From assembly GCA_009617715.1 (NCBI GenBank), contig VTFK01000115.1:806001-870000 (forward strand): DNA of 64,000 nucleotides, given 5' to 3'. The translations under genes were made by a program, and so were the position numbers. Below the pieces are notes generated by a model. The model worked only from the letters and a program-made list of their open reading frames with translations. It did no database searches and was not told the origin of the DNA. The first letter of the stretch is position 1. Each line of letters starts with the position of its first letter. This document shows positions 25,331 to 38,500 of the stretch, one piece after another. This DNA comes from Plectrocnemia conspersa. Lineage: Eukaryota > Arthropoda > Insecta > Trichoptera > Polycentropodidae.

Positions 25331-28250
25331 ATTATGTTATTTTTCACTTCCCACCTATGAACTATGTATTATTATATATAAATAGAACGAATAAGTGACG
25401 CACAATGAAAATATCGTCAGTTAATTTTAATAAATATTTTTTAATAATTTATCGCGATTAAAAATTAGAATACAGTAACTAAAATCTATGAATATTTGCT
25501 TCAAAGATGTTTTGTAATTATTTAATACAATAAATATATTTATATAAAATATTTTATTGATTAAAATTTTTAATTTTTTTTTAATTTCGATTTAATAAAT
25601 TTAAATATGTATTCTCTTTTATTAAAAATAAATAAATAATATTTTTATTGCTTTGCAATTTTTTATCAATTATTTTTGTAACCGCTTGATTGCTGTCGCA
25701 TATTACGTCAAATGGATAATCAACACTTGGCTGCATCCCATATATTGATTCATATATATAAAAAAAAAACAAGTTTGACTTTGCGATTATGAAATCTGCT
25801 TCTTCTGTGAAATTATGACACAGTCGATTTTTTGTTGAAAAGACAATTTCAACACATCGCTTCGATTTCCTTTTCAAGAGTGTTTCATCAAAAAAGAGCA
25901 CTTTACGTGATCGTAAATAAGCGATGTTCACAAGTCAGAACTTTTTTTTTATTGCCCGGTAGCGGCGTGTTAAAAAGTCAGACGCGGATTCAGTGATTTA
26001 AGTTCACCCCATTGTTGAACCGGATTATTGACGGTGTGGGATTTTGAAAATACAACAGCACTAAAAGAAAACCGAGGAATAGGAGCGAGCCACTTAAATG
26101 TACGTATAAAAAATAACCAGAACACGAGTAGCTCGAACCTTATGCTACGATTTTATAATTGATCCCGATCATAAATTTTTTGGAAAATATTTTAATTGAT
26201 GTAAAGTCCAACTGTACATGCTTGGATTTATTGATGCGGACCTCGCGGGGTCACCTCATTGGGTCAGCGTTATTTTTTCTCTATTTTATTCTCATATAAA
26301 TAACATTGTGTAAAAGTCTTATTTATTGCTGAACCTGTCGTATGTGTGCGTGTAAGCTTTTTTTTATATTTATACTTATATTTATTTCACTACGAGCTTT
26401 TTTTAATTTTATTGACTACAACGCGCGTCCGCAAGACCAATGCGCTGATACTAATCAAATGTCATTTATATGAGAAAATATGATACTACTAAGAACTTTT
26501 ATTTTCTAGTTCATTAATCGATGGATAATTTAATAAATGTTGTTATAGCGATGTACAAAATCTGATATGTAAAACATTCTAAATAATAGAAAATTTAATA
26601 GTAAATATTAAAATAATCGAATACATTAAAAAAATGCGGTTTAAATATTAAGAACGAAAATATCAAGATTTAATATTATTTTTTTAAACATTAAATCAGT
26701 ACAAAGTTGATTGTATTATTACTGCTGCCGAAAATATAATTAGGCTCGAAAACTATTATCATAATAAACTACGCTATTCCTATTGATTTATAGAAAAAAA
26801 TATAATAGCCATTGAGAACGTAAATAGATGCAAATGTATAACCTAAAAAAATATAAACAATTTTTGAAATTTACGTAATTGTAAATCGATTTATTTATTG
26901 TTTTGTTTGTCGGCTATTAGTTGTTATGGCAATGGCAGTTATAAATAATAAAGCAACACTAAAAGTCAGAATTGAGCTGTACGTCAAAGAAAAAATACTA
27001 CCTGTGTTGCTGTGATACACCAAAACCTAATTAGTATTTTAGGTCTTAGAAGTAAGTCAGTTTTTAATATATTTTAATAAATATGTGTAGTTTGATAGCA
27101 AACAAATATATATGATATTCGAATATTCGGATTGCAGTCTTTAACATAAATTATGTAATATCATGATCAAATGGTAAATAATTGCAATTTGCTTTCCGTA
27201 ATAATGTTGATATTAAAAGCGTTACCGTACTAATGTTGATATTAAAAGCTGTACTAGTTATTTTTGTTGCCATAGTAAAATCGATTTGTAGCAGTTAACT
27301 AATTATCGACAAATGAATCCATAACAAAAGCTATTTTAAAAGGGTATTAGAAACGATATTTTTACTTTATTTTAAAACATTTTCAAAGATGATTTAAAAT
27401 ATAAATATAGTTTTTTTTTAGATGTCTACCTTGTAAAAAGGCAAGGTCGTATAATACGCTCCTTAATTAGTGAGATAATAAATTCCATAAATATATGTAT
27501 AACATTTTCAATAAAGCCTCAAAAATTTTGTGATTTGTTTTGCGATTCGCACATAAATTGCGATTCGTAAATTAATATTTGTTCTTTACTTTATTTTACT
27601 TTCAAACATACTTCCCTAAATCTTATTGTCAAATATCACAAGCATATTCACTGTATCATACTATATTTAAATATTATCATACAATAGAATCTTCTTCTGA
27701 ATTCTTTAATAAAAGTAGAGAGAATATTGTCAATTAAAATCCGTAATTCACGGGATTTGAACCTTCCACAGCCTTTGGAACTCTTTAGTTTATATTATTC
27801 TTAAAGGAACCCTAAATTTAAAATAGTGTTTTACAAATTTAGTAATCTACTCAAGTTCTATCTGAATATTTTTTACTTATCACGAACAACCATTAGGTAG
27901 ATTACCCATAGGAAAAAAATGTATAAAAATGGTAAAAAAAATCGCAGATTATTCTTTGACAAACACTAGTTTTAAAATACTAAATAAAACTTTATTTTTT
28001 ATAAAACACGTTTTATAAAAAATAAAGACAAAATAATATTATGATCAGTATAAAAAAATCATTAATAACTGGCCCGGCCCTGTTTTTAACGCAAAGCTTA
28101 TTAAATCTGGAGTTATTGTTGAGATTTGCAAACGAATTTTTTTTTGTCTCAGTATTTTTTTTCATTAACGCGAAACCCTTTTAATTTTTTTGTGAAACAT
28201 ACATTTTAGCTTTTTCACAAATTAGATAGTCAGTGGTTTTTTTTTAATAT
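25330..28250. other. AT-rich stretch with no gene supported
   Basis: Mostly AT-rich. A 116-codon minus-strand frame (25581-25931) matches nothing I recognise, is Lys/Asn/Ile-rich as chance frames are here, and is not counted as a gene. Two copies of a TAATGTTGATATTAAAAGC word lie close together (about 27202-27250). Balanced sequence occurs at about 25980-26450. Confidence 0.45.
27741..27790 (-). repeat. tRNA-like box B sequence, possible SINE fragment
   Basis: On the minus strand the sequence GAAGGTTCAAATCCCGTGAA resembles a tRNA T-arm (internal promoter box B). No complete cloverleaf can be drawn, so this is at most a tRNA pseudogene or a SINE head. Confidence 0.3.
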
Positions 28251-28260
28251 TAAGATTCAT

Positions 28261-28320
28261 AGTATTGTATTAAATGACATGATTTTTTGGGCAAATTCAG
28301 AAGGGGAGGGAAAATAGCCT
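28261..28320 (+). repeat. Dispersed repeat copy, pair with 29265-29330
   Basis: A segment with AAATGACATG followed by a T-run, GGGCAAATTCA and a G-rich run recurs in the same orientation at 29265-29330. The two copies flank the foldback element at 28.4-28.7 kb. A short fragment at about 28345-28400 resembles one inner arm of that foldback. Confidence 0.55.
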
Positions 28321-28434
28321 AATTCTAAGGACGTCCATCTTTAGAATTTTCGTTAAAAGCAATAAAATCATGCCGTCGCATAATAAGCGCTTTGTTATCT
28401 AGTGTTTCTATTAAGACTGTTTTTAATAGATTTT

Positions 28435-28705
28435 TTTAGAGTCAAATAAAGTACATCTAAACCAAATTTTGAGCAGTAAAAGAGCGTTAAAACATTTATC
28501 ACTTCTCAGAAGTTAAAAATCCACGTCAAAAGCAATAAAGCTGTCGCTATCGCAGTGGAACGCGTTGTTGAGCGTTCTCACTGCGACGGCGCCGACGCGA
28601 TTTTATTGCCTTTTACATGATTTTTTTACTTCTGGGAAGGATAATTGTTTTTGCGCCAAACTATGGACCAAAATTTGGTTTAAATACACTTTAACTAGAA
28701 GTCAT
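28435..28705. mobile_element. Foldback MITE with long inverted repeats
   Basis: The left arm (about 28440-28560) reads outward to inward through ACCAAATTTT, CTTCTCAGAAGT, AAAAATCCACGTC and AGCAATAAA. The right arm, reverse complemented from about 28705, reads through the same landmarks with modest divergence. The arms are roughly 95-125 bp and nearly meet in a GC-rich centre (CGCAGTGGAACGC against CGCAGTGAGAACGC). No coding capacity. A related element, split by an insertion, lies at 56.5-57.9 kb. The superfamily is not identified and no target duplication was settled. Confidence 0.75.
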
Positions 28706-28819
28706 AGTAATCATATTTTTAAAACATAATATCGAAGTGCAGACAAACTATAGAGCAATATGTGAGATGCGACGTGTGTCTATACTTCTTTTTCCTCTTA
28801 TTTTCCCCTGAGAGTTGAA

Positions 28820-29110
28820 TTAACTTAGTTTGTATTTTGGACTTGATCTAATGCAAGTTCTAATGAAACTTTCATAAGATAAAGTCAAATTTGGTTTACT
28901 CGTGTAGCTTAGGTTTAGGTTTGAACAGTAAATGGACGTTTCGCAACTGGCAAATTGCGTTTCATGGATATTTGCAGCATTTAAAGTTGAGATAATTAAT
29001 TATCAGTTAAATTTAATTTCCACTAGTAAAAATATATATCTACCAGTTAAAACTAATTTCACTGAAAAATACAATTTCACTGTAACATTTATACATCGCA
29101 TGTAAATAAA
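28820..29110 (+). repeat. Copy of a foldback-type repeat family
   Basis: Contains TTAGGTTTAGGTTTGAACAG and then GACGTTTCGCAACTGGCAAA, followed by AT-rich sequence with CACTAGTAAAA- and TTTCACTG-like words. The same blocks occur inverted at 37685-37850, direct at about 39176-39240 and 39520-39570, and inverted at about 39390-39440. Confidence 0.55.
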
Positions 29111-29264
29111 TAATGATCGAGACAGAACTATTCAGACTTCTTTGAGGAATAACCTGATTTTTTTTAGTTTAGAATCAGGAACAGCATTTTAGATTTTTCT
29201 AGAGAGGAAAGGGAAAATTTGATTAGTCATTATTATTCTGACTTCATTAAAATCCAAAGTATTT

Positions 29265-29330
29265 CAATAAATGACATGCATTTTTCTGGGCAAATTCAAT
29301 TGAGGGGGGGAACAAATTCACCACTTGCCC
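29265..29330 (+). repeat. Dispersed repeat copy, pair with 28261-28320
   Basis: Shares AAATGACATG, TGGGCAAATTCA and a following G-run with the copy at 28261-28320, in direct orientation about 1 kb away. Confidence 0.55.
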
Positions 29331-32300
29331 TCTATAAATTACATTCTTGAGTTAAGAACTATGCCTCAATTAAATATTTAATTGTTACAACTAACGTAAA
29401 AACTAGATAATTTTAAACAATATTTCTAGAATTGTTTTTAATAAAAATGTGATTTAAGAAATAAAACAGTAAAACAAATTAAAATTTGACATGATTTAAT
29501 AGGTTTTAAATAACATTTTTTAGTAAATAAACAATGAATGATATTGTAGGGGAATATTTATTTTCTATGGCCAAAAACTAGGCGGCACTCTTGTAACACT
29601 GCCGCGAAAGCGGGAAGACGACGACCGGTGGTGTCTCGTCCGCTAATTATTTGCATTATTTACCTCTTTCACCGCGGATGCCTTCTATAGAAGTCATAAA
29701 AAAATTCGCTAGTACTCATTGGACACCTAAAGATGGCATAATTATTTGATCTTAATAATGTGATAAGTAATCGCTCCGTGCTGCTTTCTTTTGTAGTGTA
29801 AAGTCTGAATCACTCACGCATATTCAATGAAATGCAATTTATGCACCATAAAGGTGTTTTTATTATCACTGAATTGAGCCCGTAAATGCAAAATAGGAAC
29901 TATAAAAAAAAATACGTTAGTTGCATTGAGCTAAAATAAGTTATATAGAGTTTAAAACAAGTCAATTATCAAAGCAACGGATTTTACATTATGTTATACA
30001 AAAATAGATATCGTTTTGGTCTAGTGCTCATCGCTAAAAAATCAGGCGATCCTATTAATATTGGTGCAATTTTTATGTCTTCTCCACATAAAATGAAAAA
30101 CAGTTAAAAGTCGCTAATGTACCAATAAAATAAAAAATTGCTTGATCGCTTTTCTTTTCAAAAAAAATCTATAACCAACAAGATACACCAGTAGTAGGTT
30201 TATGCTAGTGACTAATATTTAAAATATCATGGTTTGAATCATGTATATAGGGAAGGGAACACATATTTAGTGAATAATCGTTATACTTCAGTTTTATAGA
30301 TTTTTCTTATCTCATGGTTGAAAAATGTAAAAAATAATAAAATTATAGCGTTCATATTGAAATTCATTGATTATATGCTAGAATACCAGTTTATATTAAA
30401 TATAATATAATATAATATGTGTCACTTATTCACATATTGATTTCAGTCTGATGTGTTGCTACTCACTTAGTAGTTGTTAATTGTGTTTACCCCGTTATAT
30501 CGCCAGTCAAATTGGAACGGAAGATTTACAATAAATAAATCATACTTCTCCAACTAGTAAACTATTTAGTATTTTTGAAACACGTTTGCACGAGAATATA
30601 ATATATAATTAGTTGTATTATTATTTAAATTTTATTCATATAAATTACGTAACACAGAAAACTCGTTTAGCATGAATCATCCAAACAATAGCATCTTCAT
30701 TAATTATGAACGATATTCATTCGAAGAGGCAGTCAGTGGTCGGTGCGTATGACAGTGGTAAATTTATGCGTCGGTTTGCCTTGTACATGGCAAGTAAAAG
30801 CAGTGAACCTGCTCATCACTCTCAATTTGGCCTGCGATTTTTCAATCGGACCTGCTTGAATAGAAGCGATCACGTTTCCGTAGATAGACTCGTTGTCGGG
30901 CTGCTCCACATAGCTATTTTAATTTATTTGCGCTCGGCCGCGATATATTTGTACGCATTTATTCATAGGCCAGCCAGTGTGGTCTTGATAAGGAATTTAT
31001 AACTTAATGCTGACAGGAATCGACATAGTTCAAAATTTGCCCACTCTGCTTTGTTGTCGCCTTTAGGAGAAGTTATGAAATTTAAAAAAAAGGCAACTAT
31101 CGCCTTAGTTCATCGATGTGATCAACGATTACAAAGTTGCGTAATGAGTTTGATAATATATTTTATTACGAGTGATTGAGGATAAATAATGATATAACTT
31201 GCTGCTTGATGCATCCATTAGAGCTATATCAGATAAAAGTTTTATAGTCATTTTATTTATTATATCAACTTTTTTATATTTACGTTATTGCTGTTGGACT
31301 GCATTATATTTCAATACTTTTTTTCACAAACTATGTATGACTTAATTTATATAATTAAACATTTTTTTTTACAAAATCCATTAATTAAAATAGACCAATA
31401 ATTTGCAACTTGACTGCCAGAGGTGACACGCATGTGATATAAATTTATATACTAAAAAATGTTAATAATGTGCCAAGGAATAATTTTGTTTTACCTAAAA
31501 GCAAGTTACTTTTCTAAAAAATATTTGATAGAATGGAACCTGCAGTGTCGGTATTCAGATGTCCAGTAATGGCCCTTATCGTTAAATTATCTATGTATAT
31601 ATTTAATATTATTTTATTATCACAATGTGTTGCAGTAATAAAAAAAACAATTAGGATAATTGCGTCTCATTAGGAACCCACTACATATACCCTAAATCGT
31701 TATGTTTGGGCATATATAGTATTTTTGCAAAAGGAAAAGCGTTTAGGCTCTATCCTATATTAACCGCTAAACCAATACAATGATTCTTAATTTGGTGAAT
31801 TTTTCGGATCACTTGTAATTTAGGTACATGCTAAAATATATATCACCAACTTTGTCAGCACAATTAGTCGTCCCATTGTATTTATTAAAACATTGACAAA
31901 ATACATTTGCAATTGATTTTAGTTTATCAAAATCTCCGATCGTCACGTGCGTCGGCGTCTGGATTAATTTTAAAATTGTGATAAATTTTAGCTTTACGCT
32001 CATTGAGCGTTCTATAAAATATTTTTTTTTAATGTCTAATTTAATCTAAGCATTTCATGCAAAAAAATCAATATTTTTTATAAGCTAAATTTTTTTTAAA
32101 ATACAAATTCAGCTAATCTAATTTATTATTAAGGATCAGATCAAGTTAAAATTATTATATTTTTTAGTCTATTTTTTCATACATGCAATATATATTTCAA
32201 ATTATCTCAGTTTTGTAAAAATCTATTGTATAATATATCAAGAATGATCTAGCTTTAGTTTCCTAACTTGAAATTACAAAAAACACAAATTTAAAGATAT

Positions 32301-32360
32301 GTCTAGATTTTTTTAATAATCGAACCATTGCTGTATTTTAATAATTATGAAAAATATTAT
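29330..32360. other. No gene seen; balanced islands at about 29580-29720 and 30690-31140
   Basis: AT-rich sequence with two more complex patches. The 98-codon frame at 30706-31002 has no recognisable domain and no splice or codon support, so it is not annotated. A block with GTTGTTAATTGTGTTT at about 30460-30490 is similar to 47676-47709 and may be part of a repeat. Confidence 0.4.
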
Positions 32361-33030
32361 TAATTAAACATCCGCCTCTGGATGTATTGCAGCAGCTAAT
32401 CCTTTCAATAATTTTTTGTACATTTCGAGCAGTATCTCGGCTATGACTTGACGATAGTTGGTTTTTATGTGCTCCAGTGTTTCGGGTTTATCTGCGTAGA
32501 CACGATTAGTGTAACCCCCCCAAAAAAATACAATGGTATCGATAACATGATCGTGACGGCTACTTGACGTCACCAAAACATAAAATATTGCGATCTAGGA
32601 ACTATTTACGCAAAATATCCAACGTTCCCGTTTCTAGATTGCAATATTTTACGACGGAACAACGATTTTGTGGCAAAAATGATCGATTACATGCGCCTAT
32701 ATCGCTCACCGTTGACTGTTTCAGTCCGATCTTCATCATTTTGAAAAAATAATTCCCAATGACGCCGCCTGACCACAATGTGCACCAAACATGACCATTT
32801 ATGGGCATGTAATTTTCTCTCGTGAATCACATGAAAATTTACTTGCCTCATATGCAAAAATTTTGCTTATTAACATACCCAGAGAAGTGAAAATGTGCCT
32901 TATCAAAGAAAAACATTATCTTTAAAAAAGCAGTATCAACTTTCTGCTACTCTAACACCCAATCTCCATGAATTATTTGCGGTCTATGATCTCTAAGCCT
33001 TAATTTTATACAAGGTGCAAGTCCAGATGC
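32360..33030 (-). pseudogene. mariner-like (IS630/Tc1/mariner) transposase pseudogene
   Basis: On the minus strand the family order is clear across frames: KLRLRDHRPQIIHGDWVLE (about 32965-33020), an in-frame stop, then FFDKAHFHFSGYVNKQNFCI where the family has SDEAHF with a catalytic acid, HVWCTLWSGGVIGNYFF (about 32750-32795), TVNGERYRRM after a frameshift, GDVK-stop-PSRSC (stop at the usual Trp, about 32550), and the C-terminal RVYADKPETLEHIKTNYRQV (about 32440-32500). Multiple stops and frameshifts show it is inactive. Only the C-terminal two-thirds is seen, and it abuts a LINE fragment upstream at about 33030. Confidence 0.88.
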
Positions 33031-33740
33031 AAAATTTGCAAATGGAGACGATAAATGAAAGCCCATTTACATAGAGAATCTAAAATAATCTGTAGAGAGA
33101 AAAAGTACGCAACAGATTGAATGCATTTATACATTTTTAAATCATCTGCATTGAGAAAAAAAATATATTTATGTCATTAGTAAATAATTTAAAGAGAAAT
33201 AGGCCTAGGTAGGACCCTTGAGGAACCACCGAAGGGATGAAACACTCATTTGACAAATACCCGCCATATGTACAGAGAATAGTCGAGTTAAATCATCTAA
33301 GTAAATGAGGTCTGACCATTTCTTAATAATAATCCATGATAAATCTTGTCAATGGTCTTTTAAGAATTCTTTCATTGAGAGATTTTGTCACCGTTTTGGT
33401 GAAAGATAAAAGGTTAATAACAGTAGAATAGGTGGGACGAAACCCATGGCGTTGGTCCAACAAAACTTCCCGAAAGTGACTGAAAACATATCTATGAATA
33501 ATTATTTCAAACAATATAGAAGCAAATGACAATAATGCGATTGGTTTATAATTTTTTTGCACAATTTGCTTCCCTTTTTTATAAATAACAGTGACTTTTG
33601 CCATTTCCAAAGATTAAAAAATCATCATGTCTTGAGAATCAGACCAAAAATACGTTTAAGAGGAGCAGTTAAACTGACTTCGCAACCCTTCAAAATTAGT
33701 AAATTCCTTATTGTTTAATATTTGATGTGATCTTGTAATG
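33030..33740 (-). pseudogene. Jockey/CR1-like LINE reverse transcriptase fragment
   Basis: A minus-strand frame (33323-33610) reads AKVTVIYKKGKQ, NYKPIALLSFASILFE and QRHGFRPTYSTVINLLSFTK, the N-terminal reverse transcriptase blocks. Beyond its stop, another frame gives VVPQGSYLGLFLF and NADDLKMYKCI, the polymerase core with the catalytic Asp pair, between about 33110 and 33240. It is similar to the copy at 22.7-24.2 kb. The C-terminal part is missing, where the mariner remnant begins. Confidence 0.85.
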
Positions 33741-36700
33741 ATAATGAATGATTCGCTGACGTTTCTAATGCTGTGACTCCAAGGGGTAGATTCTCTGGAG
33801 CGTCTTTTTTCGTCTGCCTGCGCGTTTGTGACCAAGGGTCACATATTTTATATTGCTTGTTTGTGACAAGATGTTGACAACGCAATTGCTTCGCTTCTTG
33901 GACACACCTACGAAATATATTTACGCTTTACTTAAAGCGATCGTTAATAAAGGGGTAAAAATACCACTTGTGATTGCGGAGGGTAGAACGCATTGTCTAT
34001 TGCGCATCTTTTTCCACAAAGATTAGATTTTCTGGTACTTATGGGTGACAATTATTAACGAAATTGCTTTTTCTCTCTTGCTTCTCGGTCATTTTTCCAT
34101 AAATTATCAGGCTTTACTTTCAAGACGAGCTAGTATTTCATTTAATTTGTTCAAAATGGTCATTAAAATAAGTTCTAAGCTAATTATGCTAGTGGTTGGA
34201 ATCCCCACATTATAATTATTATTCATAAAAAATAAATCTTATAAGGAAAAACTAAAATATAGTATTTATGTATAATTAAAAATAATAAATTTTATTATCC
34301 TGCAAAGAATTATTAATTTTTAATTTATGAGTTTGTTGAAACAAAGTGTTTTTTAGTTTACCGATAAATCGCATTGACAGCGAACACTGTTCAATTTAAA
34401 TTCTACCACTTTCTGAACAATGATGTAAACAACCGTTTAACTTTTTGTTGCCGATGCTTATATACAATGGTGATTTTAGTGTAATTTCGCCATAAGAGAA
34501 AATTTCTCACACGAATAGTGCGTTTTTGTCGCCGATGCTTAATTGTGCGGAATCACCTAGATTCCCACAGACGGTCGCCATATCAGTTGCCGTTCGCACT
34601 TGTCCGCCACATTAAATGCGTTTAATGCGTTTCGCTCTATAAATGTCACTCGGTGTGTGTTCCTGCCATTAAGGCTTAGAGTAAAAAGAGGAAGGAAAGC
34701 TGCAAAAAACGAACAAAACAAAGTCGAAACAGCCACCGCGTTCGGTGCTTTAAGTGCAAATGCACCGACGGTAATGACGACACTATCTTTTATTCAACGA
34801 CGCCGGCGAAGCTGTTGCAAAAAAAGTGTAACAAATTATTATTGTGGATTTAGAATTGCGAGCGGAATTTGATATGAATCCGTCGTACGCAACACGGTGA
34901 CCATACTTTATGAGATTTGCGGGCGGCTGGACCACATTTTTCCGGTTTGCATTTTTTTCTGCGGCGCGCACTTGTCAACGATCATAAAACGCTACATTAA
35001 AGATGCTAATGCTGGTTCTTTGTAATATATCTTGCCATTGCACGCGGACTTTTTTATTTGGATTTATATACTTTTTTCTTCTTGATTTATATCGTCATAT
35101 CCAAAGAGCACCGATGACTTGATCGGGCTTTGTATGATAGCTGAAAGTGATATCTAATGCCTGTGATTATTGTTTTACGACTAACGGGTTCTGCAACGAC
35201 CTATAGTGTAAATAATTAACATGTTAAAGATATCTATATATCGACGATCTAGCTAAAATCTCGGTTTATTTAAACTTAAAAAAAAAATAGAATTTTGCAC
35301 TAAATATTATTATATAATAATAAGTTTTCAAAGGGTTTTTTAATTTGTGAAAAATTACTTTATCTTTTTCTCAAATTCAAGCCATTTTCAAGATAAAATA
35401 ATCAGTCGCATATTAAATAAAGCGTTTGGAAGTTGTGGTATCAGTATGTGTAAAAGTGGATAGAAAGAAATTACAATAACTCATCAAATCATTAAGTCTA
35501 TTGGGTAAAATATAGTATAAATTATTATATTAATTAAATGTACTAATGTTGGCCCATGTTATCTAAAACCTTTTGAAGTCGAATATTTTTATCTTATTTA
35601 ATCCACTGCGTTCCGATTTATTTCATCACAAAACTGAAGCTTTTTACATATTATTTATATATCACTTATTTAAGGTATATCCTGCACTCGTTGATAAGTG
35701 TTAATGTTTTTATAATTTCCACATGTTAAATCATGATCAAAATATGACCTAATTTATCAAGACATGTTTATCGTTTAACATACTTTTATGGATTCACCAT
35801 CTGTTAAAATGGCAAAAGCAAGGAAGAGTGCAGTAGTACCAATTCTCAGTAAAGCAACGAAAATAATATAAAATGCTTTTATTTTTAATAATGAAGAAAT
35901 TATATTCCTCTTTTCCTGAAACAAAAAATAAAACGATAAGTACACCAAAACCTGCTGGTGGCCGCACTTGAATGCCCCTGAAACGTACGTACGACAAAAC
36001 AAGTACATCTGAATTGATGATTTATTGGTTCACATTCCTGTCGCGAACTGGACCGCTTTTTCACTAAAAGCGCCGTACTGTATCGTTTCTCAATATGGTA
36101 AACATGAGGAGCATTTGTAATTTATAAATATAATATATAATAATATTACATATTAAATTAATTAATGTATCTAATTTATATTATATTTATTTAGTAAATC
36201 AGTCACTCTTACGACATTTTTTTTATAAAAAATAAATAATACATTTATGACTGTTATTATTATATAATAATTGATTCTGATATGACCCTCGGTAATCATA
36301 TCGTATTGCCCAGTTCGACATATAAACACATACATTCTATATTTTTTTTAAATAGTAACGCGTAAATGGTGATAACTGCTTAATAACTAGCGTTCTAATC
36401 AACTTATCTCGATATGAAATATATAACTCCAGTCCACCCTATGTGGTTACACATTCCGTTCGATATGGAGAATGAAGCAATAATTTATATCGAACCGAAA
36501 AGGGGCGAGCGACTTTTTTCATCTTAGCAATTTTTCAATCAGCAATCTGCAATCAGAGAATTCATTACTTTTTAACGTTATCAACCGGCAATTAATTCAC
36601 ATGATAAATTAATCGAATAGCACACGAGTGTCGCTAGTTTATAAAAAGACAAATTATGACGTGTTGCCGTGTTAATTGTTTGACTTATTGGTTGCTATTA

Positions 36701-37500
36701 ATTAATGCTCGATCCACTCGTTTTTTTTAGAATAATTATTTACAATTGCTTGCGTCTTGATTATGGTTAAACGCCAAGGCGATTTATTAAATTAGCCGCT
36801 AGTTGCAATTATAAAATTGGTCTCGTATCTAATGGCGTTGTCGTGTACTTGCACTAGTGGGTGTGTTAGTAACTACGTAAGTGGCTCAAAGGTTAAAAGT
36901 ACATCCCTGTGCAAGACTAATTGAAATATTATAAAGCTTCGACCTGTAATTACGGGGCATTAAGTGCGGGCCTGTTGTTGTGAAGAGTTATCAGCTCGGC
37001 TCCGTTTTGTAATGATTTAGTTAATCGACGCTACCACCCCGTACAAATCGATTATCTCGGACACGAATATGAAAGATCGAGGTGTTTGATGACCTAAAAA
37101 ATAATAATTAAATCGGTAATGTGCACGTTAATTACCGAAAATTGTTCATATAATTGCAATTTTTATACGAAGAGAATTCATCTATATATATATTATTTAA
37201 AAAAAAAAAATTATTTACCTCTAAATTAAAAATATTTTTTTTCAACGATCATTCTCATATTCCACCTAAAAACAGGTAGCTTTAATTATTTTAAGGATGA
37301 CGTAATATTATATATTGAAAGGTATATAGATATTATAAATATTCAATATAAAGCTTATCAATTCCAGTTTACTTAAATCAATATATAACGTAATAGTATT
37401 TTAAGCACATACTATAATTATAAACTGGTTTAGTAAAACATTCATTAGACAATAAAACAAAACACAAATTTAATACATAAAGCAATTAAAAGTGGTAGAA
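33740..37500. other. No gene seen; several balanced-composition islands
   Basis: More complex stretches lie at about 33760-34130, 34370-35200 and 36280-37150, separated by AT-rich DNA. Within the second, TTTTTGTTGCCGATGCTTA-like and TTTTTGTCGCCGATGCTTA-like words occur about 80 bp apart (about 34442 and 34525). Open frames here (for example 34600-34872) have no recognisable content. Candidate regulatory sequence only. Confidence 0.35.
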
Positions 37501-37850
37501 ATTACTTAGAAGTAAAGTTTATGTATATGTTACAGTAAATGCGTACTATTTAGTGAAATTATATTTTCACTAAAATAAATATTATTTCAGTGAACTAATA
37601 TCGAAATACATATAGTAGTGAATATATATACATATATATAGACAAACAAAAATATATTTTTAACTGCTAGTGAAATAATATGCTTTTCTAAAATGTTTAT
37701 GAAACTCAATTTGACAGTTTCAAAACGTCAATTTGCTGTTAAAATCTAAACCTAACTTAAACGAATTAACACAATAAAAGTTCAGATGCCATAGTTAGTC
37801 TTAAAAGTTTCAGTTCAAGTTGGAATTGTTTTTTTTTATGATTTTAATAA
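37500..37850 (-). repeat. Foldback-type repeat copy
   Basis: On the minus strand, about 37690-37770 reads TTAGGTTTAGATTTTAACAG and CAAATTGACGTTTTGAAACT, matching 28906-28970. An opposing, more diverged copy at about 37510-37560 suggests a foldback structure. The centre carries TTTTCACT and AGTGAA words. Confidence 0.5.
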
Positions 37851-37989
37851 TTTATTTTGCTAATGTTGCTAATTTTTTTATACTAAACAAATTTCAAATA
37901 AATCAAAACATACAAATAAAATAGTATATAAAAAATACTTTAATATTAAAATTAATTTTTTAATGCACCAATGTGTTTTTTTAATTCAT

Positions 37990-38075
37990 TGAGAAAACCT
38001 ATAATATATTAATATACAAATTTACATCTCCGTACATTATTCCCCTGGCCGTACTCGTTTTCTTATACCTTACTG
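37990..38075 (-). mobile_element. LINE 3'-region remnant, part 1 (split by hAT)
   Basis: About 38025-38068 closely matches 22905-22950, sharing CTCCGTACAT, ATTCCCCT and GCCGTACTCGTTTTCTTATA, which is the C-terminal coding region of the LINE at 22.7-24.2 kb. The match resumes on the far side of the hAT insertion at 39118. Confidence 0.75.
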
Positions 38076-38278
38076 CAGGGTTTCCCAAACTTTTTCAGCG
38101 ACGGAACACTTGGCAAATCCGAAAATTTTGGCGGAACACTTAGCTTATTTTTTAGGTTGGGTAGTTCATAATAGTATAAGTAAAAATAAAAAATGTAATA
38201 AAATAAATATTAATTAATAAACATAAAAATACAAATAAATAAAATTCCTAATGACTCTGATTATTTTAGGTTCTTAAA

Positions 38279-38500
38279 TCATTTTTTTATATCAGGCACA
38301 ATATTGGTCAGTGGTATTATCATATCTGCTGTGGCGTCAAGTATATTTCTGTATTTTGTTTTTGTTGCAATACATTTAGAAAATCTTACTTCGCTTAAAT
38401 ACGTCATGGAAAACGGAAGTAAACAAACCAGAGCTCGTTTTGACACATTGGGATACTCTTCAGTCAGACTCGCCCAGAAATCATTTAAATTCTGTAATAT
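38279..38500 (-). pseudogene. hAT transposase C-terminal domain remnant
   Basis: The minus-strand frame reads LQNLNDFWASLTEEYPNVSK, then LLPFSMTYLSEVRFSK, KTKYRN and IVPDIKK before a stop at 38279-38281. This is the hAT C-terminal dimerisation domain (family pattern FW-x-S-L, LLPF-x-TTYLCE-x-GFS, IKTKYRNRL). An in-frame stop just upstream, and the absence of the DDE core, show it is non-functional. The plus-strand frame across 38304-38591 is its shadow. Confidence 0.88.

Noticed and set aside
25581..25931. 116-codon minus-strand frame
   Set aside because: Lys/Asn/Ile/Leu-rich, no domain recognised and no supporting neighbours; likely chance in AT-rich DNA.
32564..32752. Plus-strand 62-codon frame
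   Set aside because: Lies over the minus-strand mariner transposase pseudogene, which explains the sequence.
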